A DNA stretch of 64,000 nucleotides from Anthopleura xanthogrammica (GCA_964019055.1 OZ025218.1:4176169-4240168); one strand, 5' to 3'. Numbered from the stretch's first letter, positions 36,350 through 45,753 are shown. Numbers and translations are program-made. The notes: generated from the letters alone by a model not told the origin.

Positions 36350-38007
36350 ATGTTTGATGCATTTGGTAACGACGTTGCTGGTGAGCCTCTATGGGGGGGT
36401 AATCCCATCATGGAATTTCCTGATGATTCCACAGACAAACCCACTTATCATTCACCTCCTAAAAAGAAGACCCCAACCACAGGTAGACATGACTACAAAC
36501 CACCCCCCGAGCCCAAACCCAAACCTAAACCTAAACCTAAACCTAAACCTAAACCTAAACCCAACTTTCCCAAAAACCTCACGAGAACTGGGCAGTCATA
36601 CCCTCTTTACGACAACAAACCCGAGGGAGGCTTTTCTGACCTAATAACCAATCTTAAGGTCCTCGTTTCCCCGAACGCCTCCTTCACGACAGAGGTTTAT
36701 AACCTCTTTGAGCATACGGTAACAACACACACCCACGATAAGGAAAGTCGTGCTTGGATGCGGGGTCCTGACATGGGATATTGGCCCCAACAACTAAACT
36801 TCGCCATTTGGGCTGCTACTGGTGGGTGTGGAGTCGGACTCGACATGATGAGGGATATTCCGTTTTTCCGATTCCACGTGTATTTTACGATACGCAGATT
36901 GTTGCATGAGTTAGAGTGTCCGCTTCCCAGGGATGACAAGTTTAATAGGATGGATAATAAGTACCATAAGCCTACGTGGAAAGCCTTGAAGAAGGAGTTC
37001 GGCTTACACAGAAATCCAGACTTTAGGAATAGGGAGGGGTCGAATGGTGGTCTTGGGGAAATGTTCGTATGGGGGGAGAATGGTCTCTATATCAAGCAAC
37101 GTGGATATAATTACCCTGGCTTTCTTCTGGGTTTTCGTGGTGAGATCGAGCATGGGGGAATCGACTACGTAAGGAGTTTAGAGAAGCAACCCTGGAGACC
37201 GTTCTTTGCTGAGAAGGGTGTGGGTATAAGGAACTTGGTTAGGATCGATCGTAGCATCGAAACCTTCGTGTATTGCATTCTCGGGGCTCAGGTTAGGACA
37301 TTTTCTCCGATTTATGATGTGGAAGAAAGTGGTGCTTCATTGGAAACGCAGAAGGTTTTCTTAAATCTCCTAGAAAACTGTATCCTCCTAAACAGCGTTG
37401 CTGATGGGATCCAAAGATATCAGACTGCTGTTAACGATGCAAATGCGGTGTTGCATTAGCTCCTGGTTGTTGGTTGATGCCGAGTAGGCTCGTCATAAAT
37501 GATACCCTCGTGGTGGGGTACAACGATGAGCTTAGGAGGGCACATGGTTGGATGAAGTTTGGAGTGAATGAGGTCAATAAGAAGACTGAGAGTGAGTACA
37601 TAAAGGAGGAAAAGGAGAAGCGGTATCATCAAACAACTGGTAAGACTGGGAAGGATGTGACTAAGACTAGGGAGGATGTGACTAAGACAGGGAAGGATGT
37701 AACTAAGACTGGGGAGGATGTGACTAAGACAGGGAAGGATGTGACTAAGACAGGGAAGGATGTGACTAAGACAGGGAAGGATGTGACTAAGACAGGGAAG
37801 GATGTGACTAAGACTGGGGAGGATGTGACTAAGACTGGGGAGGATGTGACTAAGACTGGGGAGGATGTGACTAAGACTGGGAAAACCAATAACGCCGTTA
37901 AGAGTCCTAAGGGGAATCTTAACCCTACTGGTGATAGTTCGCATGAAGTGAACTTAGTGGTGATCGCCGTGGTATCGGCGGGGGTAGGTTGGATGTTGTT
38001 TAGGTAG
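36350..38007 (+). pseudogene. large conserved Polinton late protein, frameshifted, with 7-aa repeat expansion
   Basis: MFDAFGNDVAGE..., then a (PK)n stretch encoded by repeats of AAACCT (36516-36562), the conserved core (YWPQQLNFAIWAATGGCGVG, FFRFHVYFTIRRLLHELECP, VRIDRSIETFVYCILG) and a stop at 37457-37459 caused by a 7-bp deletion. The frame resumes at 37474 (MMPSRLVIND) and contains about twelve 21-bp repeats encoding VTKTG(K/E)D (37640-37880) before the C-terminal membrane helix (VNLVVIAVVSAGVGWMLF). E0 has one such repeat unit and E1 a degenerate one. Confidence 0.8.
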
Positions 38008-38824
38008 TAAGTAGAGGTATGGGATTATGTTGTAAACTGGGAAGGCATGCCTCGTCTATCTCTGAATCTGACTCCTCCTCTTCCTCTATTTCTGGATCTG
38101 GCTTTAGTAGTCTCTCATACTCCTTAGGATCCTTGGTGGTTGCTTCCCATACTCTTATGACTAAGCTTACTTTACCTAAAGATCCTACGTATATGTTACT
38201 GATGTGTAACGCAACGTTCGCATCTATTTTCTTACCAATGAGTTCTTCTGGGTCTATCTTTTTCCCGGATACGTCGTAAAATCTTCCTCCTAGCTTACCC
38301 GTAGTCCTGTTTGTTGGTATTTTTGGGTATAATGTGGGTCCCTTACCCTTTACTTTCTCTAACCTAACGTTCCCATCTTCTCCTGTTACCGGTTCTCGTT
38401 TCCAGTATAAGGGGTTTAGTCCGCCCTTACCCTTTTTTAGGTCCGACTTAGTTAGTTCTATTAGTCCTAGTTCTTCCTTATAGTATACTACGGCTTCAAT
38501 GCACATGTTTACCATCTTATCAAAGGACCTTATCCACCTTTCCTGATCCTCGGTTGGTCCTTCCCTGTTCCACATGCATAATGGTAGGCTGTACTCCTTC
38601 CTTGATGATCCTTCGAATAAGCTTTCTGAAGGTCCGAACGAGAATACCCACCCGGATGGTACTATTAGCTTTCCTTTTGTTTTATCGTCATGCTTCGTGT
38701 TTATCTCTATTAACATGTACTTTATCTTCTTTCCTACCACTTCTTTTCGTATTGGCATAGAGAATGATAGTTTCCTTGGATCATAGTTTATCATACTTGT
38801 TAGCTTTGGTTCTGTTAGTGACAT
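38000..38824 (-). CDS. DUF2738/DUF5871-like putative single-stranded DNA-binding protein, 274 aa
   Basis: Intact. Conserved-looking blocks: KLIVPSGWVFSFGPSES, EYSLPLCMWNREGPTEDQERW, NPLYWKREPVTGEDG, GPTLYPKIPTN, RFYDVSGKKIDPEELIGKK and an acidic tail (EEEEESDSEIDEA). The pattern (SLPL.(M/W)W, NPLYWK, LYPK, LIGK) matches my recollection of the NCLDV and Polinton-like-virus family annotated DUF2738/DUF5871, proposed to bind ssDNA during replication. E0 and E1 have unrelated small genes at this position. Convergent with the large late protein (8-bp overlap) and driven by the palindrome cassette at 38845-38917. Confidence 0.6.
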   Translation of the reverse strand: MSLTEPKLTSMINYDPRKLSFSMPIRKEVVGKKIKYMLIEINTKHDDKTKGKLIVPSGWVFSFGPSESLFEGSSRKEYSLPLCMWNREGPTEDQERWIRSFDKMVNMCIEAVVYYKEELGLIELTKSDLKKGKGGLNPLYWKREPVTGEDGNVRLEKVKGKGPTLYPKIPTNRTTGKLGGRFYDVSGKKIDPEELIGKKIDANVALHISNIYVGSLGKVSLVIRVWEATTKDPKEYERLLKPDPEIEEEEESDSEIDEACLPSLQHNPIPLLTT

Positions 38825-38844
38825 TTTTCTTTCTTCCTTATTCT

Positions 38845-38917
38845 CTTTATGATATGACTAGATATTTTTAAGCCATCTTTTTCGTATCAGATGTCAAAGT
38901 AAGAATCTTTGATATCT
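38845..38917 (-). promoter_or_regulatory. palindrome plus TATA-like promoter cassette
   Basis: On the minus strand AGATATCAAAG and CTTTGACATCT (one mismatch, 7-nt gap; 38889-38917) precede TTAAAAATATCTA and GTCATATCATAAAG (38845-38871), about 20 bp upstream of the ATG at 38824. Confidence 0.6.
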
Positions 38918-38921
38918 CGCG

Positions 38922-39437
38922 TTACTTAGCCTTCAATATCACACACCCTTCGGGTAACTCCTCTTCTCTGAAATAAGCGAACTCATATCGTTGATCATCG
39001 ATCTTTGATTTCCCGGTCTTCGCATAACCTCCCCCCTTACAACACGCATTTATGAGGCCGGTGTTTATTCCTAAGCGCTTGCCTGTTGCGTACATGCTGT
39101 GAAAGTAGGTCTTTTCCTTGGTAAGTATGTTTGTGGCTACCACGCATTTCCTATTCTCCCAGGTATTTGATAGGAAGGAATAGTCCTTTTTCTTTGGTGG
39201 CAGGGCTTGAGGATAATTTTTTGGGGGTGGTGTGGGTGCGGATCCTTCTTCCGGAGGGGTTTCAGTTAGTTGGGGTAACGTAGGGGAAAGGGTCATGGAT
39301 TCGAGGCACACTTTTATGATCTGCTTAAGCGTTTCCTCAGTCATGTGAATTTCTTTCCCACCTTGGGGGCGACTTCGTTTCTCCTTCTTTCCCATCTTGT
39401 CTTGTCTCTGACGACTTCCTTTATCCTTCTTTCCCAT
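38922..39437 (-). CDS. IENR1/NUMOD1-like DNA-binding protein, 171 aa
   Basis: Very basic N-terminus (MGKKDKGSRQRQDKMGKKEK), Pro-rich linker, then the same C-terminal domain as E0/E1: KCVVATNILTKEKTYFHSMY, KRLGINTGLINACC, KTGKSKI, YEFAYFREEELPEGCVILKAK at the end (quoted in pieces). Full-length and intact, it shows the complete form of this family: basic tail plus one IENR1-like unit. The N-terminus contains an internal duplication of MGKK(D/E)K. Lies next to the terminal repeat with a TATA-like element 6 bp upstream. Confidence 0.7.
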   Translation of the reverse strand: MGKKDKGSRQRQDKMGKKEKRSRPQGGKEIHMTEETLKQIIKVCLESMTLSPTLPQLTETPPEEGSAPTPPPKNYPQALPPKKKDYSFLSNTWENRKCVVATNILTKEKTYFHSMYATGKRLGINTGLINACCKGGGYAKTGKSKIDDQRYEFAYFREEELPEGCVILKAK

Positions 39438-39442
39438 CTTAT

Positions 39443-39470
39443 CTTTATCATATATCTACATATTCTTAAA
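39443..39470 (-). promoter_or_regulatory. TATA-like promoter of the terminal accessory gene (E2)
   Basis: Minus strand: TTTAAGAATATGTA then GATATATGATAAAG, immediately before the ATG at 39437. No palindrome is seen upstream; the terminal repeat begins 10 bp away. Confidence 0.55.
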
Positions 39471-39479
39471 ACATTTTTA

Positions 39480-39837
39480 TTTTCATCCTCCCCCAACCTT
39501 CACTCCTTTTTTGCGCACGCTCCATCACCCTCCCCCAATCTTGCTCAAACCCTCCCCCATGTGGCCAACCCCCTGCTCACTTCTTGCTCACATCTGGTTC
39601 AGGTTTGGGGAAGGGGTACTATCTTGTGAAGAATCACGTTAGGTGTACCTGATGTCTGGTTGTCAGGGTGGGTGTGATCTTTGGTGTTCAGGGAAGGCAG
39701 GTCTGGGGGGCTTTTGAGCGATTTTGGGGGGTGTAAAGTATTTTTGCGGAACTGTAAAGGGGGTGTAAAGGGGATGTAAAGGATATGTAAAGGTGTGTAA
39801 ATATGTAGTGTTCCAAAATCGGCCTTTATTACCTACT
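39480..39837. repeat. right terminal inverted repeat of E2
   Basis: Reverse complement of 24361-24718, ending ATTACCTACT; one CAGGGAAGGCAGG (GGGAAGGC core) at about 39689-39701. Confidence 0.93.
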
Positions 39838-40059
39838 CATGAAATCAAAATGAATATGTTGAAAATAGGCTGCAATTTTCATACTTTTATGTTGCAAACT
39901 GCAAACTCTCATAATTTAAGGATTATTGAACTGTTCATATATTTTTACTCATATCATGAGACCTGTACATACCATAAATATTACCAAAGCAAGTCTGCCC
40001 CATTCCCTCCTTCCCTGCCAATCTGAATGAGGAAATGTTTTATTAATGATCATAATAAT
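39838..40059. other. host flank of E2 (first 5 bp = target-site duplication CATGA)
   Basis: AT-rich, no gene or known repeat seen. It joins E2 to the next satellite array. Confidence 0.6.
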
Positions 40060-42280
40060 AATGACTTGTTTGCTGAAACCACCACTTTTTGCTCATGAAA
40101 ATACCTCTTGAGATAAAAACACGACTTTTTGGCGAAAACCAATTTGGTTTTGGTTGAGAAAAGGTGCTTTTTGGTCAAAAAAGGTGTTTTTTGCTGAGAA
40201 AATTGGAATTTTGCTGAGAATTTTCTTTCGCTCAAAACACGACGTTTTCACTGCTAAAAGCACATTTTGGGTGTCAAAAGCACTGTTTTGCTGAGAAAAA
40301 AAAAAGCTTTTTAGCCCAAAAAACTGAAAAATGGTCATTTTGGCTCTCAAAACGACGTTTTTCGCTGACGGGATGACTTGTTTGCTGAAACCATCTATTT
40401 TTGCTCATGAAAGTACCTCATCAGATGAAAACACGACTTTTTGTTGAAAAAAAATGGGGTTTTGGCTGAGAAAAGGTGCTTTTTGGTCAAAAAAGGTGTT
40501 TTTTGCTGAGAATATTTAAATTTTGCTGAGAATTTTCTTTTGCTCAAAACACGACGTTTTCACTACTAAAAGCATATTTTGGGCGAGAAATACACATTTT
40601 GGGTGTCCAAAACACTGTTTTGCTGAGAGAAAAAAAGCTTTTTAGCCCAAAAAACTGAAAAATGGCCATTTTGGCTCTCAAAACGACGTTTTTCGCTGAC
40701 AGGATGACTTGTTTGCTGAAACCACCTATTTTTCCTCATGAAAGTACCTCATCAGATGAAAACACGACTTTTTGTTGAAAAAAAATGGGGTTTTGGCTGA
40801 GAAAAGGTGCTTTTTGGTCAAAAAAGGTGTTTTTTGCTGAGAATATTTAAATTTTGCTGAGAATTTTCTTTTGCTCAAAACACGACGTTTTCACTACTAA
40901 AAGCATATTTTGGGCGAGAAATACACATTTTGGGTGTCCAAAACACTGTTTTGCTGAAAAAAAATGCTTTTTAGCCCAAAAAGCTGAAAAATGGCCATTT
41001 TGGCTCTCAAAACGACGTTTTTCGATGACGGGATGACTTGTTTGCTGAAACCACCACTTTTTGCTCATGAAAATATCTCTTGAGATAAAAACACGACTTT
41101 TTGGGGGGAAAAAATGGGTTTTGGATGAGAAAAGGTGCTCTTTGATCAGAAAAGGGGTTTTTTGCTGAGAAAATTTGAATTTTGCTGAGAATTTTCTTTT
41201 GTTCAAAACACGACGTTTTCACTGATAAAAGCACATTTTGGGCGAGAAAAGCACATGCTGAAAAAAAAAAGCTTTTTTTTAGCCCAAAAAACTGAAAAAT
41301 AGCCATTTTGGCTCTCAAAACGACGTTTTTCGCTGACGGTATGACTTGTTTGCTGAAACCACCACTTTTTGCTCAGAGATAAAAACACGACTTTTTGGCG
41401 AATAAAAATTGGGTTTCGGCTGAGAAAAGGTGCTTTTTGGTCAAAAAAGGTGTTTTTTGCTGAGAAAATTGGAATTTTGCAGAGAATTTTCTTTTGCTCA
41501 AAAAACGACGTTTTCACTGCTAAAAGCACATTTTGGCCGAGATAAGCACATTTTGGGTGTCCTTAACACTGTTTTGCAAAATCAAAAAAAGCTTTTTAGC
41601 CCAAAAAACTGACAAATTGCCACTTTGGCTCTCAAAACGACGTTTTTCGCTGACGGGATGACTTGTTTGCTGAAACCACAACTTTTTGCTCATGAAAATA
41701 CCTCATGAGATAAAAACACGATTTTTTGGCGAAAACCAATTTGGTTTTGGTTGAGAAAAGGTGCTTTTTGGTCAAAAAAGGTGTTTTTTGCTGAGAAAAT
41801 TGGAATTTTGCTGAGAATTTTCTTTCGCTCAAAACACGACGTTTTCACTGCTAAAAGCACATTTTGGGTGTCAAAAGCACTGTTTTGCTGAGAAAAAAAA
41901 AAGCTTTTTAGCCCAAAAAACTGAAAAATGGTCATTTTGGCTCTCAAAACGACGTTTTTCGCTGACGGGATGACTTGTTTGCTGAAACCATCTATTTTTG
42001 CTCATGAAAGTACCTCATCAGATGAAAACACGACTTTTTGGTGAAAAAAAATGGGGTTTTGGCTGAGAAAAGGTGCTTTTTGGTCAAAAAAGGTGTTTTT
42101 TGCTGAGAAAATTGGAATTTTGCTGAGAATTTTCTTTCGCTCAAAACACGACGTTTTCACTGCTAAAAGCATATTTTGGGCGAGAAATACACATTTTGGG
42201 TGTACAAAACACTGTTTTGCTGAAAAAAAAGCTTTTTAGCCCAAAAAACTGAAAAATGGCCATTTTGGCTCTCAAAACTA
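40060..42280. repeat. 320-330 bp satellite array B
   Basis: About seven monomers; the marker CCCAAAAAACTGAAAAATGG recurs near 40317, 40650, 40977, 41283, 41601, 41916 and 42240 (spacing 306-333 bp). It is diverged from array A (CGACGTTTTTCGCTGACGGGATGACTTG instead of the A version, quoted in part). Monomers at 40060-40430 and 41690-42040 are almost identical, showing a higher-order duplication. ORFs inside are composition artefacts. Confidence 0.9.
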
Positions 42281-42762
42281 TGAGTGTACTATGTGGCCAA
42301 ACGGGTATTTATCTAAAAATTCTTGTTTCTTCTTCCTTTTTTTTTTTCTTATTTGTTTTTTACGAACTGAATTTCTAATTCTAAAATCATTTCTTTTTGG
42401 AATTTCCGCTGAAATTTGATCCACAGGTATGAAATCTTTAAATCTAGAATACCGTTTTTCGGAATTCCTTTCCTAACTTAGTTCAGTTAACCCCGTTGAT
42501 TTTGTTTCGATTTCGAAATCCTAATATCCCTTGCTTTTCGATTAGTCCACTGAAATTTGACTGACCGGTATGAAATCTGTAAGTCTACAATGCCGATTAC
42601 GAAATTATTCCTTTTTTCGGAATAGCTTTTTGTCATCATCTTGGCGCCCTTATATTTCCCGCCAAATATAAGTTTTTAGCCAATCGATAGTAAGTTGATG
42701 TCATTCAGTCTGGAGGTGTAACGGCAGTCAAGAAGGCGAGTACGAGTACACATGTACAGGGT
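42281..42762. other. host non-coding region
   Basis: AT-rich with loosely repeated phrases (GAAATTTGA...GGTATGAAATCT...AAATCTA at about 42410-42440 and 42545-42580). No gene recognised. It could hold the 5' UTR or promoter of the ORF at 42763. Confidence 0.4.
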
Positions 42763-43387
42763 ATGGTAACGTTTAATTACGAAGGACAGGCAATTGGTTC
42801 TCCTTCATCCCCCCATGTCTCTGTGAATACTTTGGCAAGATTTTTTCAAATCCAAACGGGTGGAGTGCACGTAAAGATATTTAGGAATGTATTTATCAAT
42901 GTATGGCCGGACCGAGAAGGTCGGTTAAAACTACCTGTTGGCTGTGAAAACGCCGAAGTCGTTGCGTTCGCCGAGGAGGAAAAAGACTTTAGGTTTAATG
43001 AAGAAGAAGCCGGCCTTTCAAGACGTCTACCACCTACGTACCTCCGAATTGGGCAGATCAGGAATTTTTCATCTGTGACATCCAGCACTGGCCTTTCCTT
43101 CAAAGGAAAGGTAAAACGACCGGCCCCAGGTTACGCATTCATATCAGAGAAAAAGAAAAGCATAACGAAGAATATTGCGTTATCAGACCTTGGTCCAGAT
43201 GGAAACCTCTACGAGTTATTTCCAATAATCATCAATCTGACTGAAATTCAAAGTCAGTGTGGTGAAATCAGTGTCGATACCGTGAAACTAGCAGCTGAAG
43301 ATCAACTTGCCGAATGCGGGAAGATTGCCCCTTCAGTTATCTTGGATAAAAAAGGGAACCCGATTCAGGACATGCCACATAGTAGAG
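42763..43387 (+). CDS. candidate host exon, unknown protein
   Basis: 210-aa ORF beginning MVTFNYEGQAIGSPSS, with QTGGVHVKIFRNVFINVWPD and PTYLRIGQIRNFSSVTSS. No family recognised and no membrane segment. Near its end the sequence GAG/GTAAAT is a plausible splice donor (intron from 43388); the unspliced frame stops at 43395. Codon content looks coding. The BEL retrotransposon lies 30 bp downstream, so it may sit in the following intron or have truncated the gene. Confidence 0.4.
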
Positions 43388-43421
43388 GTAAATAAATATT
43401 TCATTTACAGCGGTAGATTTT

Positions 43422-44111
43422 TGTCGATGCTACATCCCAAATTCCTTTTTTAATTCGATACTCTTACAAGTAAGGTATAGACTATAAATAATAAATAAAT
43501 TAAGGAGTTAAGCGTTGTCGTGCAGCATTTGAGCATTTGTGGTTTAGTGGATTGGGAATGGATTGAAAGTACGAAAGAAGATCATTCGAGCTGAACTCCT
43601 TCTTTTGTGCTTTTGATTCATTCCTGATCTTGGGACTGCGGGTGTTCGGGTGTTGTGTGGCAGCGTTTTTTCAAGTAGGTGTATATATTTTTTTGTCTTT
43701 TTCTCTTTTTCTTCTTATCATATTTTATTAATAATGAATTTGTAAATTTTAATATTAGCTGGCCTAGATGAAAATTACTTATGTAAATCTAGTTACCAAT
43801 AAAGTGTTTAAAATTTATTTATTTAAGTAAAGTTAGATAACAAGAAACACAGGACTATAAGAAACTGTAAAAAACGATCTAAAGGAATAACGAAGAACTT
43901 ACATTTGTGTAGGACGGGATGAACGACAAGCACCGACTGACTAAAGATTAACATATGGGGCGTATATAAAGCGGTACGAACTCCTGAGGGACAACTAACA
44001 ATGACGAAAAATACTAAAGAATGTGACGAATAAAACAATGACTAAGATACTTCAAAACTGAACAAAAGGACACTAAGCGTAAATGTGTAAATACTTAAAT
44101 CAGATCTAACA
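43422..44111 (-). repeat. 3' LTR of the BEL element
   Basis: Begins (minus strand) TGTTAGATCTGA and ends GCATCGACA, like the 5' LTR. It carries about 315 bp (roughly 43507-43825) absent from the 5' LTR, either inserted here or deleted there. A purine/G-rich stretch (TTAGGGGCCGGCG) directly upstream could be the polypurine tract. Confidence 0.85.
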
Positions 44112-44299
44112 CGCCGGCCCCTAAGTGTGATGACTGTGAACACTTATCAATTTAACTTGGATCTGAGCGACGGAAAATGATATTGAATTTGAACTAGTCC
44201 AAAATAAATATAATTAAATATCAAACAAATTAATGGTATTAAATTAATGTTCATAATAATGAAAATATATATGGAATGAAATCAGTTCTATAGTATTCT
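44112..44299. other. BEL 3' untranslated segment
   Basis: Between the 3' LTR and the minisatellite; AT-rich and non-coding, starting with the polypurine-tract-like GCCGGCCCCTAA (plus strand). Confidence 0.5.
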
Positions 44300-44514
44300 T
44301 GCTTGTCTTCAAGCTTGTCTTCTAGCTTGTCTTCTAGCTTGTCTTCTAGCTTGTCTTCTAGCTTGTCTTCTAGCTTGTCTTCTAGCTTGTCTTCTAGTTT
44401 GTCTTCTAGCTTGTCTTCTAGCTTGTCTTCTAGCTTGTCTTCTCGCTTGTCTTCTCGCTTGTCTTCTCGCTTGGCTTCTCGCTTGGCTTCTTGCTTGTCT
44501 TCAAGCTTGTCATG
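44300..44514. repeat. 12-bp minisatellite at the end of BEL pol
   Basis: About 18 tandem copies of GCTTGTCTTCTA with substitutions, lying where the BEL pol frame ends on the minus strand. It encodes short Ser/Leu or Lys/Thr/Ser/Glu repeats in open frames on both strands, so those ORFs are artefacts. Confidence 0.85.
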
Positions 44515-44617
44515 TCTTTATTCTTAGCTTCGTCTGCTCCTACCAGCAAACACAACTTGGTGACAGACAGGTCTTTCCAGGATGGAGGATTTTGTTTGTA
44601 CTTCTCACGAAATTTAA
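44430..44617 (-). pseudogene. C-terminal end of BEL pol, separated by T-left
   Basis: Minus-strand codons KFREKYKQNPPSWKDLSVTKLCLLVGADEAKNKD (quoted in part: DLSVTKLCLLVGADE) follow directly on the pol sequence at 51073 once T-left and one TTAA are removed. The frame then runs into the minisatellite (KTSEKTSEKTS). The VTKLCLL phrase is typical of BEL pol C-termini. Confidence 0.75.
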
Positions 44618-45215
44618 GGCATGGGTCAAATCCTTGAAATGCCCCCCAGCAACGCTTATTATGCATTTCCCTCAAATCAAGGCTCTTCTCGTTGCTACGC
44701 GTAACTACGTAGAAAATGGCTGCCGATCGCTAGTGTTTACCACATGGAGTTTTCTGGATTCGTGTTGTTCTTATTGAGAGAATCATGGAAATACTTTCTG
44801 CCTTGAGAATTGGGAATCGTATGTTTAGGTAAGTATTGGTTTTTATTGTTTTAAATGCACACTTGTCTTTATTAATGCTGAAATAGACACTAAATAAAAC
44901 AAGTTTCCGTTGTGTACCCGTGAACTAGATGTGTTTAAAAAGCTGTATGTTGTTTTAATGTTGATAACTGGGCCTTCTTCTCTCTCTATACGATTTCTTT
45001 ATTTCTTTTTTGGTAAATTAAGCTTAATTTTAAGTTAATTTTCTTATATAAAACATGCGCGATAGATATTTTTGTAGCTGTCTCGTGGATTGGGTTTATG
45101 TTGTTATATTTAAGTCTTAATTAGACTTCAAAACTATGTTCGTAAAATATATTTACAATATGAATCTATATTTACAAGATAAATACAAAGCATCTATGTA
45201 CATTTACACATTTAA

Positions 45216-45753
45216 AGGGTGACTAGTACGAAAATCGCTCAAAATTTAATTCGGCTGAAACTTTCTTGGAATGATCTTTAAGTGTCTAATAAACACTAGA
45301 TCATTTTTTTTCTTGATATTCCGAAGGGAAGTATTATATTTTTACGAATCTTTAACGGAGTCAGTGACGTCATTTACTCAACACTAAACACCGCTCCATA
45401 CATTTCTTTGTAAATAACTTCTTGATTTATTTTATTTCTATAAAGTCCAAAGGTCGGCTGAAAGACTTTACTGACGTTTATTGTGATTACAATTGATTTT
45501 TAAGTCTCTTTTTTTCAGTATTGAGTATGGAACGAGCGAATATTTTGATCACAAAATAAAGGGAAATGTATAGAGCGATGTATGGTGTTGAGTAAATGAC
45601 GTCACTGACTTCTTTAAAAATTCGTAAAAATATAATACTTCCCTTCGGAATATCAAGAAAAAACTTTAACCAGTGTTTATTAGACCCTTAGAGATTATTC
45701 TAGGAAAGTTTTAGCCGAATTAAATTTTGAACGATTTTCGTACTAGTCCCCCT
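45216..45753. mobile_element. palindromic MITE inside T-left
   Basis: 538 bp with arms of roughly 230 bp (starts AGGGTGACTAGTACGAAAAT; ends with the near reverse complement), flanked by TTAA at 45212-45215 and 45754-45757. T-right has the empty site (ATTTAAATCT near 62430). No coding capacity; TTAA target suggests mobilisation by a piggyBac- or Kolobok-like transposase. Confidence 0.8.

Larger units (their letters stand above)
24361..39837. mobile_element. complete Polinton/Maverick element E2
   Basis: 15.48 kb, 358-bp terminal inverted repeats with 5'-AG/CT-3' ends, flanked by CATGA. Gene order is that of E1 in reverse: PolB, integrase (minus), capsid, ATPase, small late genes, candidate minor capsid, membrane-active protein, large late protein, then two minus-strand accessory genes. 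Its terminal repeats differ in sequence from those of E0/E1, so it is a different subfamily. PolB, capsid, one membrane protein and the large late protein are broken; integrase, ATPase and the candidate minor capsid protein are intact. Confidence 0.95.

Noticed and set aside
36516..36562. (CCTAAA)n telomere-like repeat
   Set aside because: Only about seven units, inside the frame of the large late protein, encoding Pro-Lys repeats as in homologous Pro/Lys-rich regions of E1; a coding microsatellite, not a telomere.
37629..37944. Long minus-strand ORFs rich in VLVTSFP or SHILP repeats
   Set aside because: Antisense shadows of the plus-strand VTKTGKD repeats.
40060..42280. Regularly spaced repeats that could suggest a CRISPR-like array
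   Set aside because: Units are 320-330 bp monomers made of degenerate short repeats with no unique spacers, in a eukaryotic setting; this is satellite DNA.
44303..44527. SSLSSSLSS ORF
   Set aside because: Arises from the 12-bp minisatellite; no start context or conservation.
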